14,607 bases of DNA from Bordetella parapertussis (GCA_943324725.2 CALPMR020000041.1:1-14607), one strand, 5' to 3'. Shown: positions 1 to 6,500, counted from the stretch's first letter. Notes: a model not told the origin generated them from the letters alone. Made by a program: numbers and translations.

Positions 1-874
1 GCAGCACGCCGCCGTACTTGTGGCCACTGGCATTGATCGACACCACCCGCGGCAAGCGAAAGTCCCAGATCCACTCCGGCGCGTTGAACGGCGCCACGAA
101 GCCCCCCGAGGCCGCATCGATATGCAGGGGAATCGCCAGGCCGCTGCGCTGCTCCAGCTGATCAAGGGCAGCGGCGATCGCCGCGATCGGCTCATAGCTG
201 CCATCGACGACGCTGCCCACCACCCCAACCACGCCGATGGTGCCGGCATCGCAATGGGCCGCCGCCGCCTCAGCCTCCAGATGCAGCCGATCCGGCCCCA
301 ACGGCACAAAGCGCGGTTCCACCTCGAAGTAGGCGCAGAACTTGTCCCAGCAGACCTGGCGATTGGCCCCCATCACCAGATTCGGCCGCAGGGCCGGGGC
401 AGCATCAGCACCCGACTGGCGCTGACGCCAGTGCCACTTGAGCACCAGGCCGGCCAGCATGCAGGCCTCACTGGAGCCGGTGGTGGAGGTGCCCACCGCA
501 CCACTGGGATCGGGGGCATGCCAGAGGTCCGCCAGGATCAACAGGCAGCGCCGCTCCAGATCGGTCGTCTGGGGGTATTCGTCCTTGTCGATGATGTTCT
601 TGTCGGCGCATTCGGCCATCAACCGCAAGGCTTCCGGCTCCATCCAGGTGCCGACGAACGTGGCCAGGTTGAGACGGGCATTGCCATCGAGCATCAGATG
701 CCCGTGGATCAGCTCGTAGGCCAGATCCGCACGCAGACCCTGATCCGCCAACCGCTGCTCGGGGATGTCGGCAGGCAGCCGGGCCGCCATCGAACGGGCC
801 CGCAACTGGCCGCGCAGACCCGCCGGCACCGTATCTCCGGTGAGGGGCCTGCGGGCTGCCTGGTTGAACTCCAT
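1..874 (-). CDS. gad: Glutamate decarboxylase, PLP-dependent (N-terminal part, truncated by window edge)
   Basis: Converts L-glutamate to 4-aminobutyrate and CO2 in the cytoplasm, consuming a proton; in cyanobacteria it feeds the GABA shunt. The visible 291 residues start MEFNQAARRPL. They carry the group II decarboxylase signatures in order: a phosphate-binding stretch STTGSSEACMLAGL near residue 130, HIDAASGGF with the pyridine-nitrogen aspartate D253, and SINASGHKYGG with the Schiff-base lysine K286. The family is about 465 residues, so some 170 C-terminal residues lie beyond base 1. I chose the ATG at 874-872, which has a GGGG stretch just upstream; an in-frame TTG seven bases further out (881) is a weaker alternative. 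It is divergent from the nitrilase-type gene, with 129 bp between the two starts. Family assignment is secure. Glutamate as substrate is inferred from motif similarity to GadA/GadB rather than from the full active site. Confidence 0.93.
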   Translation of the reverse strand, partial: MEFNQAARRPLTGDTVPAGLRGQLRARSMAARLPADIPEQRLADQGLRADLAYELIHGHLMLDGNARLNLATFVGTWMEPEALRLMAECADKNIIDKDEYPQTTDLERRCLLILADLWHAPDPSGAVGTSTTGSSEACMLAGLVLKWHWRQRQSGADAAPALRPNLVMGANRQVCWDKFCAYFEVEPRFVPLGPDRLHLEAEAAAAHCDAGTIGVVGVVGSVVDGSYEPIAAIAAALDQLEQRSGLAIPLHIDAASGGFVAPFNAPEWIWDFRLPRVVSINASGHKYGGVL

Positions 875-885
875 GCCCCAAAGTC

Positions 886-909
886 TGGCGGCACGGCCTG
901 GCGCCGCCA
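886..909 (-). promoter_or_regulatory. Short inverted repeat upstream of the glutamate decarboxylase start
   Basis: TGGCGGC at 886-892 is the perfect complement of GCCGCCA at 903-909, with a 10-nt loop. In a minus-strand transcript it would fold about 12 nt before the decarboxylase ATG, next to the likely ribosome binding site. In GC-rich DNA such stems also arise by chance. No clear -35/-10 pair was found in the 129-bp divergent interval 875-1003. Confidence 0.2.
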
Positions 910-1003
910 CTCTCTGGCTCGATCTGTTCTCGTATGGGTTGAGCCGGCCCAAGTCCACCAACCTGCCGCCCAGGATGGAGTCAGCCAGTCCGCCGGCCCG
1001 GCC

Positions 1004-2044
1004 ATGGATCTCGCCCTCGCCCGCCTGCACAGCTACGTGCACCAGCAGCCACCCGCTGCCGGGCAGGGCCTGCGCCTGGCGCTCTGGCAGGGCAGCGGCA
1101 CGGCCGCCAGCGCCACGGCCGTCGCCGAAAACCTGGAGCGGCTGGAGCAGGTCTGCGCCCTCGCCGCCAGCCACGGGGTGCAACTGCTGGCCTTCCCCGA
1201 GCTTTATCTGAGCGGCTACATCGTCACACCGGAGCTGGCCGCTGTCCTGGCGGAAACGGTCGACGGCCCCAGCCTGAAACGGGTGGCGGCCGCCGCCCAC
1301 CGCCATGGCCTGGCGATCGCCTGCCCCTATCCGGAGCGGGCGCTGGTGGCCGGAGCGGAGCGCTTTTATGACGCCATTGCCCTGTTCGGCGCCGATGGCT
1401 CCCTGCTGCGCAACTACCGCAAGACCCACCTCTGGGGACCGGACGAGAAGCGCTGCTGGAGTGCCGGTTATCGCCACGCCGAGGAGGGGCCGGCCCTGAC
1501 GGTGCAAATGGTGAACGGGCTGCCGCTGGGGCTGTTGAACTGCTACGAGGCGGAGTTTCCCGAGCTCACCCGCGCCCTGGCCCTCCAGGGCGCCAGGCTG
1601 GTGCTGATCCCCACCGCCGCCGATGCCTGGGCGACCCTGAGCAGCGGCGAGCGCACCGATCGCCCCTATCCGGATGTATCCCGCAGCCTGCTGCCGGCCC
1701 ATGCCTTCGAGAACAGCTGCTTCATCGCCTACGCCAATCGCTGCGGCGTCGAAACGGTGAATGGCCGGCCGATGGCCGCCTATCTGGGCAACAGCCTCAT
1801 CTGCGGGCCCCACGGCGACGTGCTGGTGGCCGCCCGCCCCGAAGCCACCCTGCTGATCGCCGACTGCATTCCCGGCGACTACGGCCCCACCCATCCAGCC
1901 GGCACCCGCTACCACGACGATCTGCGGCCGGAGCTCTATGGAGCGGTCGGCGCGAATCAGCGCCAGCGGATCGACCCCGCCGTGCCCCCGAACGCCGGAT
2001 CACCGCCGCCCCATCAGCCACAGGCGGCCAGCGACGCTCCATAG
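1004..2044 (+). CDS. Carbon-nitrogen hydrolase (nitrilase superfamily, amidase-like)
   Basis: A 346-residue cytosolic hydrolase of the nitrilase superfamily, which cleaves non-peptide C-N bonds in amides, nitriles or carbamoyl compounds. The Glu-Lys-Cys triad is visible: E66 in FPELYLSGY, K140 in NYRKTHLWG, C180 in LLNCYEAEFPEL. The CYEAEFPE context with a conserved LW after K-T-H resembles stand-alone amidases more than true nitrilases. The last ~30 residues are a Pro/Gln/Ala-rich tail without fold signals. The reading frame stays open far upstream, antisense to the decarboxylase. I take the ATG at 1004 because homology-like sequence (RLALWQG) begins about 23 residues later and the upstream translation is Arg/Gly/Gln-rich noise. 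No strong ribosome binding site precedes it. Substrate unknown. The divergent glutamate decarboxylase might hint at amide or amine metabolism, but that is only an inference from position. Confidence 0.88.
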   Translation: MDLALARLHSYVHQQPPAAGQGLRLALWQGSGTAASATAVAENLERLEQVCALAASHGVQLLAFPELYLSGYIVTPELAAVLAETVDGPSLKRVAAAAHRHGLAIACPYPERALVAGAERFYDAIALFGADGSLLRNYRKTHLWGPDEKRCWSAGYRHAEEGPALTVQMVNGLPLGLLNCYEAEFPELTRALALQGARLVLIPTAADAWATLSSGERTDRPYPDVSRSLLPAHAFENSCFIAYANRCGVETVNGRPMAAYLGNSLICGPHGDVLVAARPEATLLIADCIPGDYGPTHPAGTRYHDDLRPELYGAVGANQRQRIDPAVPPNAGSPPPHQPQAASDAP

Positions 2045-2070
2045 GCTGGCGGCCTGCGCGAGCACCATCG

Positions 2071-2355
2071 ATGAGCTCCAGTTCCCTGCCCAGTTCCGCC
2101 GATCTGGCCCGCTATCTGGAGAGCCGCGGCGAACTGGGCAAACCCTGGATGTGGCATCTGCTGCGCCTGGCCAAACTGAAGGAAGAGAAGGACTCCATGG
2201 AGCCCCAGGAGTTCGTCGAGCGGCTCGGCGCGGCCCATGCCGATCTGATGCGGCTGGGCGAGTTCTGGAAAGGCCGCGAGGCGGAGGTGTTCGAGGGCCG
2301 CTACCAGCCAGCCAGCGTGATTGAACCCCTGCCCGGCTCCGAAGACGACCGCTGA
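2071..2355 (+). CDS. Small conserved-looking hypothetical protein (94 aa)
   Basis: Not recognised. A 94-residue soluble, charged protein starting MSSSSLPSSADLARYLE. Residues 8-75 look mostly helical with alternating acidic and basic stretches (RLAKLKEEKDSMEPQEFVERL) and a Trp-containing segment GKPWMWHLLRL. No signal peptide, membrane segment, cysteine or metal motif. It starts 26 bp after the nitrilase-type stop on the same strand, so the two may be co-transcribed. Codon use matches its neighbours (G/C in third positions) and the composition is balanced, unlike the Arg/Pro/Gly-rich false frames around it; this is the main reason for calling it real. The ATG at 2071 is the only sensible start. 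No clear ribosome binding site is visible. Confidence 0.65.
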   Translation: MSSSSLPSSADLARYLESRGELGKPWMWHLLRLAKLKEEKDSMEPQEFVERLGAAHADLMRLGEFWKGREAEVFEGRYQPASVIEPLPGSEDDR

Positions 2356-2503
2356 TCCCCCCATCGCTTGCGCTGGCAGCAGACGATCCGGCCCCAAGGG
2401 CGAAACCTGGAGACAGACTTCTTTGCGCCTTGACTTCTGGGCGGCACCATCTGGTTGGTCACGGCCGATCGCCAATCCCTTTTCCACAACGGAATCAGCA
2501 CCG

Positions 2504-3073
2504 ATGAGCAGCGCCCCCCGCCTCTATCCGATGGCCGCGCTGATCCGCCTCACCTTGATCAGCCTCTATCTGGCCCTGGTGCTGCCCCTGCCGCTGCTGG
2601 CCCCCGGGGATCTGCGTCTGTGGATGACCCTGGCGGTTCCGGCTGGCCTGCTGCTGCTGCTGGCGATCACCAGCGAGCGGGTGGAACTGGACGAGCAGGG
2701 ACTGCGGGTGGGCCATCCCCCCTGGTGCTCCTGGTGGTTACGGCGCGGCTGGAGCCTGAGCTGGGAGGCGATCAGCGGCCTCACGCCGGTGGCCACCAGC
2801 CAGGGAGGGAGAGTGTTCTATGTGCGCAGCCAGGGGCCTGGCGGTGGTGGCCGCTCCTACTTGCTGCCCCAGCGGATCGCCGGATTCGACGATTTCCTGA
2901 CCCGCTTCAGCGCTGCCAGCGGCATTGACACCGGCTCCGTGGGCAGGATCACGCCGCCTTGGACCTACCAGCTCCTGGCCCTGCTCAGTGGTCTGCTGCT
3001 GGTCGCTGAACTCGCGATGGTCACGCTCGGGCCCTTCGGCCTCCTGGGAAGCCCGAACCAGGGGTTGGGCTGA
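2504..3073 (+). CDS. Conserved cyanobacterial membrane protein, PH-like middle domain possible
   Basis: A 189-residue protein predicted to sit in a membrane. Two hydrophobic segments lie near residues 13-33 and 38-56. A soluble stretch follows (57 to about 150), with the pattern VELDEQGLRVG then SLSWEAISGLTPV and GRVFYVRS, the order of strands seen in bacterial PH-like or membrane-anchored YdbT/DUF304-type domains. A phrase YLLPQRIAGFDDFL precedes a third hydrophobic segment at about 158-185. The overall pattern resembles uncharacterised cyanobacterial membrane proteins I recall, but I cannot name a family. The ATG at 2504 is chosen over in-frame upstream starts because the extra ~60 residues lack structure and would run through a plausible 148-bp leader (2356-2503). 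It converges on folK, 141 bp away. Function unknown. Confidence 0.75.
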   Translation: MSSAPRLYPMAALIRLTLISLYLALVLPLPLLAPGDLRLWMTLAVPAGLLLLLAITSERVELDEQGLRVGHPPWCSWWLRRGWSLSWEAISGLTPVATSQGGRVFYVRSQGPGGGGRSYLLPQRIAGFDDFLTRFSAASGIDTGSVGRITPPWTYQLLALLSGLLLVAELAMVTLGPFGLLGSPNQGLG

Positions 3074-3137
3074 AACTGCGGTGGACCGCCCGGGTGCCGG
3101 TCAGCATCAGCACGTCGATCTTGCCGATCCGGTCAGG

Positions 3138-3210
3138 GGGTGAGCGCCGGTATCGCCCGCAGGCAGGCGCCAGCCCGCAGGATCTGCGCTACCGCCGTGC
3201 TGGCTCACCC
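3138..3210. terminator. Nested long hairpin between convergent genes (possible bidirectional terminator or structured RNA)
   Basis: Three pairs of perfect complementary segments nest in order: GGGTGAGC 3138-3145 with GCTCACCC 3203-3210, CGGTA 3148-3152 with TACCG 3190-3194, and CGCAG 3158-3162 with CTGCG 3184-3188. The apex holds about 21 nt. It sits between the stop of the membrane protein gene (+) and the stop of folK (-), where a two-way terminator is expected. No U-run follows on either strand, so a classic intrinsic terminator is not shown; a structured transcript or a dispersed palindromic element is equally possible. Confidence 0.35.
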
Positions 3211-3214
3211 ATCA

Positions 3215-3727
3215 TCACCAGGGCTCCTCCAGCCGCTGCACATCACCCCGATCGAGGAGCGCCGCAGCCAGCTGCCGCACCGAACGGCCGGAAACCGGAT
3301 CGATCCACGCCGCGGCAATCTCCGCCAGCGGCAGCAACACAAAGCCCCGCTCCGCCATGCGCGGATGGGGAATCTGCAGGCGCTCGCTGCGAAGGAGGAG
3401 CTGGCCGTAGAAGATGAGGTCGAGATCGAGGCTGCGGGGGCCCCAGCGCTCGGCCCGGACACGCCCGAAGCGCTGTTCAGTCGCCAGCAGAAGATCGAGC
3501 AGGGCCTCCGGCGCCAGGCCCACCTCCAGCAAGGCACAGCCGTTGAGATAGTCGGGCTGCACGGGTCCGATCGGAGCGCTGCGATACCAGCTGGAGCGCG
3601 CCAGCAGACGGACATCGGGGGCCTGGTCCAGGGCATCCAGTGCCCCCTCGAGGGTGGTGCGGCTATCGCCGAGGTTGCTGCCGAGGGCGATGGCCGCCTG
3701 CTGGAGCGATGGCGGGGCTGACAGCAT
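3215..3727 (-). CDS. folK: 2-amino-4-hydroxy-6-hydroxymethyldihydropteridine pyrophosphokinase (HPPK)
   Basis: Transfers pyrophosphate from ATP to 6-hydroxymethyl-7,8-dihydropterin, the step before dihydropteroate synthase in folate synthesis. The 170-residue length is typical. Signatures: AIALGSNLGD at 12-21; the central RWGPRSLDLDLIFYG at 94-108, with D101 and D103 as the two magnesium-binding aspartates; then IPHPRMAERGFVLLPLAEI. The ATG at 3727 leaves a 15-bp gap after folB on the same strand, so the two are almost surely one transcript and functionally sequential. No strong Shine-Dalgarno is visible, which fits translational coupling to folB. No anomalies. Confidence 0.95.
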   Translation of the reverse strand: MLSAPPSLQQAAIALGSNLGDSRTTLEGALDALDQAPDVRLLARSSWYRSAPIGPVQPDYLNGCALLEVGLAPEALLDLLLATEQRFGRVRAERWGPRSLDLDLIFYGQLLLRSERLQIPHPRMAERGFVLLPLAEIAAAWIDPVSGRSVRQLAAALLDRGDVQRLEEPW

Positions 3728-3742
3728 GGCGAAGCCGAAGGG

Positions 3743-4150
3743 TCAGGAGCAGGCGCTCCTGGAGCGGGTCATGGCGATGGCGATGCGGCCCTGGAAGCGA
3801 GCAATCGGCGGAGACACCTTCACCAGACGAGAACGCACCGTCCGCACCGGTTCAAAGGCGAGCACCGCCTCGATGATCACCGAGTTGAGTCGTTCAATGG
3901 TTTTGAAGCGGGAGGTCTCCAGCAAGGTGGTGACCCGCTCGACCACATCGGCGTAGTTGAGGGTGTGCTCCAGCTGGTCATCGGCGCCGGTGAGCGCAAG
4001 ATTCATCCAGATGGTGAGGTCCAGCTCGAACCATTGGCCGAGGACCCGTTCTTCCGGAAAGTATCCGGTGTAGCCATAGCACCGGATCCCCGTGATCTCG
4101 ATCGCATCCAGAGGAGCGCCTTGGCTGTCCATCATCGGGATCGAATCCAT
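3743..4150 (-). CDS. folB: Dihydroneopterin aldolase
   Basis: Cleaves 7,8-dihydroneopterin to 6-hydroxymethyldihydropterin plus glycolaldehyde; the product is the substrate of the folK enzyme encoded just downstream. At 135 residues it is slightly longer than the usual ~120. Matched against the S. aureus enzyme from memory: GIRCYGYTGYFPEE (21-34) is the N-terminal signature with the pterin-anchoring region and E34, NYADV (65-69) carries the conserved Tyr Y66, E86 (IERL) matches the pterin-binding Glu, and K111 in VKVSPP matches the catalytic lysine. One deviation is that the usual His of GYHG is Thr (T28). Start: ATG 4150 (MDSIPMMDSQG); M6 or M7 are possible alternatives, since the homologous part begins near residue 15. 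Confidence 0.92.
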   Translation of the reverse strand: MDSIPMMDSQGAPLDAIEITGIRCYGYTGYFPEERVLGQWFELDLTIWMNLALTGADDQLEHTLNYADVVERVTTLLETSRFKTIERLNSVIIEAVLAFEPVRTVRSRLVKVSPPIARFQGRIAIAMTRSRSACS

Positions 4151-4467
4151 GAAGGTGCTGGAGTCCCAGTCGGTGCTGGATGTGAAAGATCATGGGTGAA
4201 ACCGTCCCCATGGCGCACGGCCAGGGACAGAGGCTCCTTGGGTCGGGCTCTGGAGCCCTGGCACGGCCCTGGTGATCAGCCCTGATCGTATGGGCCTGAT
4301 GATTGGCGTCTGAAATCCAACCGGCCTTGACGGAGCGTACTGGCAGGGCGCGGCACGGGGCCGATGGCGGGGACTGGAGAAGGTGAATGGCGAAGGGAGC
4401 CTGATGACCACGGGCCACCACCTGTTGACTCTCGCCCCGGCGGCGCGATCCCTGCCAGCGCCGACAG

Positions 4468-4498
4468 CCTGAGACCATCAGCTGCGGCTGGTCTCAGG
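4468..4498. other. Perfect 10-bp hairpin in the gene-free stretch
   Basis: CCTGAGACCA (4468-4477) is the exact complement of TGGTCTCAGG (4489-4498), with an 11-nt loop TCAGCTGCGGC. An alternative inner pairing CAGC/GCTG is possible. The stem is long and perfect enough to stand out from background. There is no T-run at either end, so it is not a canonical intrinsic terminator. It could end a small RNA or the response-regulator transcript, or be a protein-binding site. Confidence 0.4.
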
Positions 4499-4699
4499 AC
4501 AATCAAGGCAAGCAGGCCGAGACAGGCGGGCTGAAACCAGCAGACCGAAGCCGTGCCGACGGTGATGATGTGGTGGGCAATCGGGCCTGGAAACGGGATC
4601 CAGGGTCCGCACGCCTGGGCCAGTCGGTACGAGGGCCAACAGCTCACCTCCTGCCCCTTGGCTATGGCCGATCCCTGGCAGCTGAGGGACCCAGGAGGG

Positions 4700-4714
4700 C
4701 TCAACCAGGTTGAG
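4700..4714. promoter_or_regulatory. Odd palindrome, possible operator
   Basis: CTCAACC A GGTTGAG: seven-base arms around a single central A, so every base but the centre is symmetric. It is too tight to form an RNA hairpin over its full length, which favours a dimeric DNA-binding protein site, if it is functional at all. It lies about 95 bp past the response-regulator stop and about 550 bp upstream of folB, not next to any start codon I can support. Confidence 0.25.
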
Positions 4715-4776
4715 AACCAAGCGGCTGCGGCCCTCCCCCATGGCTGCCGATGTCAGTTGTGACCAAGAGGCCCCCT

Positions 4777-4819
4777 CGCCTGAGCGGAGCAGCGCAGCCG
4801 GCGCAGCTCAGCTCAGGCG
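4777..4819 (-). terminator. Hairpin overlapping the 3' end of the response regulator gene
   Basis: Read on the minus strand, CGCCTGAGC (4819-4811), which encodes the last residues Arg-Leu-Ser, is followed by the TGA and then by its exact complement GCTCAGGCG (4785-4777). The loop between them carries its own GCGC/GCGC pairing. A candidate terminator placed across the stop codon, but the sequence beyond it is G-rich, not a U-tract. Confidence 0.3.
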
Positions 4820-5587
4820 ACTGGCGGACGACTGGCTGGCCAGCAGACTCGGCGCCGTCACGGTGGGAGCATCATCCTGGTCGGGCAGGGTGTCGAGGCT
4901 GAAGCGATAGCCCTGCTGGCGCATCGTCTCGATGCCACCACCATCGCCGAGACCGGCCTGCTCCAGCTTGCGGCGCAGGGTGAGCACCTGGGTATCGACC
5001 GAACGGGGGCCGCCACTGAAGGGAGGCCAGGCCATGCGCAGCAATTCCTGGCGTGTGCGCACAACGCCCGGCGGCATCAACAGGGCGCAGAGCAGGGCGA
5101 ACTCCCGGGGGCTGAGCTCCACCGGCTGATCGCGCAGAGTGACCTGGCGCAGCAACAGATGCACCTCCAGGGGGCCGACGCAGACCCGTTCCTGCAGGCC
5201 ACTGCCACTGCGCCGCAGCAGGGTGCGACAACGGGCCGCCAGCTCTTCCAGCCCGAAGGGTTTGCGCAGCACGTCGTCGGCACCGGCATCGAGCAGAGCC
5301 ACCACCGGTTCCGAGCCGGAACGAGCCGTGAGCACCATCACCGCGCAGTGAAGTTGACCGGCCAGGCGCAGGGCGGAGGTCTCCTCCAGCAGTTCGGCAC
5401 TCACCAGCAGATCGGGGGACTGGTCATGGCAGATGTCCAGGGCTTCCCGGGCCGTGGCCACCGCCGCCGCCAGATGGCCGTCCTGGCGGAGCCGCTGAGC
5501 CAGCACGGTGCGCAGGGTGGCGTGGGGATCAACCACCAACACACGCTTGGGATGACCTGCGGGTTCGCTCACCGACTGCTGCACCAT
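4808..5587 (-). CDS. OmpR/PhoB-type response regulator with degenerate receiver domain
   Basis: A 259-residue two-domain transcription regulator. Residues 14-125 form a receiver-like domain (RVLVVDP...LLDAGADDVLRKPF). Residues ~132-233 are a winged-helix DNA-binding domain of the OmpR class (ELSPREFALLCALL, then the recognition helix RSVDTQVLTLRRKLE and the wing MRQQGYRF). A ~25-residue Ser/Ala/Thr tail ends the protein. The receiver keeps D20, T87 and K109. However, the position 44 residues after D20, where PhoB has its phospho-acceptor Asp, is Ala (A64 in DLLVSAELL), and the second acidic-pocket residue is Pro (P21). Classical phosphorylation is therefore unlikely and no histidine kinase gene is nearby. 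Start ATG 5587 gives a normal N-terminus. Target genes unknown; I do not equate it with any named cyanobacterial regulator. Confidence 0.9.
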   Translation of the reverse strand: MVQQSVSEPAGHPKRVLVVDPHATLRTVLAQRLRQDGHLAAAVATAREALDICHDQSPDLLVSAELLEETSALRLAGQLHCAVMVLTARSGSEPVVALLDAGADDVLRKPFGLEELAARCRTLLRRSGSGLQERVCVGPLEVHLLLRQVTLRDQPVELSPREFALLCALLMPPGVVRTRQELLRMAWPPFSGGPRSVDTQVLTLRRKLEQAGLGDGGGIETMRQQGYRFSLDTLPDQDDAPTVTAPSLLASQSSASRLS

Positions 5588-5886
5588 CCGGAAAGCCTCA
5601 ACGTCAGGGATGAGGGCTTGGTATCAGAGGGATTTGTCAAATTGCCAACTTCCCCCAACACGGCGCCACAAGCATCGATACAACCCAACTTAACGGTGCT
5701 TTCGCCACATAGCGCGTATCAGCCGCTGCCTTTGACCCACTTCACCTTGGATTGCTGACCCGGCGGGGATCAAGGGGATCAGGTCGGTGGCGTTGAAAGG
5801 GGCGGGCATCCGACCAGCCCGGCCTGCGGCCAGAACGCTCGACCGGCAGCTCCAAGGGACAGAATGGGCCAACGGGCTGGAGGCCC
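5588..5886. promoter_or_regulatory. Divergent intergenic region between the response regulator and the DUF6761 gene
   Basis: 299 bp with both genes reading away from it, so promoters for both are expected. Bases ~5620-5710 are more A/T-rich than surrounding DNA. On the minus strand a weak promoter fits: TTGGCA (5648-5643), 17-nt spacer, GATACC (5625-5620), about 30 nt before the regulator ATG. Two similar heptamers, TTGTCAA (5634-5640) and TTGCCAA (5642-5648), lie 8 bp apart over the proposed -35 and could be a regulator site, perhaps autoregulatory. This is only an inference. No convincing plus-strand promoter was found. Confidence 0.35.
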
Positions 5887-6153
5887 ATGACATCCCTGCA
5901 ACACCCCGACGCCATTCGCCACTTCCAGTCGCTCTGCGACGCCTGCCAGGAGTTGGCCCATCGCCACCATGGCCCCGGCGAGCTGAGGCTCTATGCCGAT
6001 GGCTATCTGCATGCCCTGAGGCGCACCGCCGTGCTCGATCCGATCTCGCAGCGGCGCCTGGAGGAACTGATCGATCGCTGGATCATGGATCCTTCCGCCT
6101 TCATCGGCGCCGATGGCGATCGGCGCACCCTGCATGAAAGCGGACGCCTGTAG
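5887..6153 (+). CDS. DUF6761 family cyanobacterial protein (88 aa)
   Basis: An 88-residue soluble protein matching my memory of a small cyanobacteria-specific family of unknown function (DUF6761). Hallmarks: AIRHFQSLCDACQELAHR near the N-terminus, then ELRLYADGYLHALRRTAVLDPISQRRLEELIDRWIMDPS, the conserved Y-x-D-G-Y-L-x-A-L-R core and the RLEEL...W-x-x-D-P-S ending. Probably all-helical, with no signal peptide or membrane segment. GGAGG at 5879-5883 precedes the ATG by only three bases and supports this start. It converges on the glutaredoxin gene, with stops 15 bp apart. Function unknown; the family call is from pattern memory without a search. Confidence 0.82.
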   Translation: MTSLQHPDAIRHFQSLCDACQELAHRHHGPGELRLYADGYLHALRRTAVLDPISQRRLEELIDRWIMDPSAFIGADGDRRTLHESGRL

Positions 6154-6157
6154 GGCC

Positions 6158-6170
6158 GAGCCCCTGGCTC
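6158..6170. terminator. Tiny hairpin between convergent DUF6761 and glutaredoxin genes
   Basis: GAGCC (6158-6162) pairs with GGCTC (6166-6170) around a 3-nt loop. It fills the 15-bp gap between the two stops and runs into the glutaredoxin stop codon. Compact and GC-rich, but with no T-run on either strand. Only its position supports a shared terminator. Confidence 0.22.
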
Positions 6171-6492
6171 AGGAGGCCAGGGCGATCTCCAGCTTTTCGC
6201 GCAGCTCACCGTTGTTGTACATCTCGATCAGGATGTCGGAGCCGCCGAGGAATTCCCCCTTCACGTAAACCTGGGGGATCGTCGGCCAGTCGGAGAATTC
6301 CTTGATGCCCTGACGGACCTCCGGATCGGAGAGCACGTCGAAGGTTTCAAACGACACCCCCAGCGCATGCAGGATCTGCACGACGTTGTTGGAGAAGCCG
6401 CACTGGGGCATCAATTTGGTGCCCTTCATGAACACCAGCACGGGGCTGCTGCTGACCAGGGTTTCGATGCGTTGCTGGGTGGTCGGATCCAT
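6169..6492 (-). CDS. grxD: Monothiol glutaredoxin (CGFS type, Grx4/GrxD family)
   Basis: A 107-residue iron-sulfur carrier glutaredoxin. CGFS-type proteins bind a [2Fe-2S] cluster with glutathione as homodimers, or as heterodimers with BolA, and take part in cluster transfer and iron sensing rather than ordinary disulfide reduction. The sequence shows VLVFMKGTKLMPQCGFS with the single active cysteine C31 (CGFS, 31-34), the glutathione-binding WPTIPQVYVKGEFLGGSD (69-86), and a C-terminal helix NNGELREKLEIAL. The length is typical for the single-domain form. ATG at 6492 lies 8 bp after the bolA stop on the same strand, so the two are surely co-transcribed, matching their known physical partnership. 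Confidence 0.95.
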   Translation of the reverse strand: MDPTTQQRIETLVSSSPVLVFMKGTKLMPQCGFSNNVVQILHALGVSFETFDVLSDPEVRQGIKEFSDWPTIPQVYVKGEFLGGSDILIEMYNNGELREKLEIALAS

Positions 6493-6500
6493 GGATGGAA

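Larger units (their letters stand above)
4151..4807. other. Gene-free stretch between the response regulator and folB
   Basis: 657 bp with no reading frame that looks like protein: the open frames here are short, mutually overlapping, and Pro/Arg/Ser/Gly-rich without family motifs. It lies downstream of the response regulator and upstream of folB, both on the minus strand, so it should hold the end of one transcript and the folB-folK promoter. It contains a perfect 10-bp hairpin (4468-4498), an odd palindrome (4700-4714) and a 9-bp stem overlapping the regulator's 3' end (4777-4819). I looked for tRNA, tmRNA, RNase P and SRP RNA signatures and saw none. A small RNA remains possible. Confidence 0.6.

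Noticed and set aside
20..1003. Long open frame on the plus strand upstream of and continuous with the nitrilase-type gene
   Set aside because: It is antisense to the glutamate decarboxylase, Arg/Gly/Gln/His-rich, without family motifs; it is a by-product of high third-position GC in the real gene.
4276..4762. Open frames on both strands within the gap between the response regulator and folB
   Set aside because: Short, overlapping, Pro/Ser/Gly-rich, no ribosome binding sites or family patterns; annotated as gene-free instead.
4151..4807. Possible tRNA, tmRNA, RNase P or SRP RNA
   Set aside because: No T-loop GTTCRA box, tmRNA ends or other core motifs were seen; only unassigned hairpins.
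5635..5640. Perfect TTGACA -35 hexamer on the minus strand upstream of the response regulator
   Set aside because: No acceptable -10 lies 15-19 bp downstream; the overlapping TTGGCA with GATACC at 17 bp is the better, though still weak, candidate.
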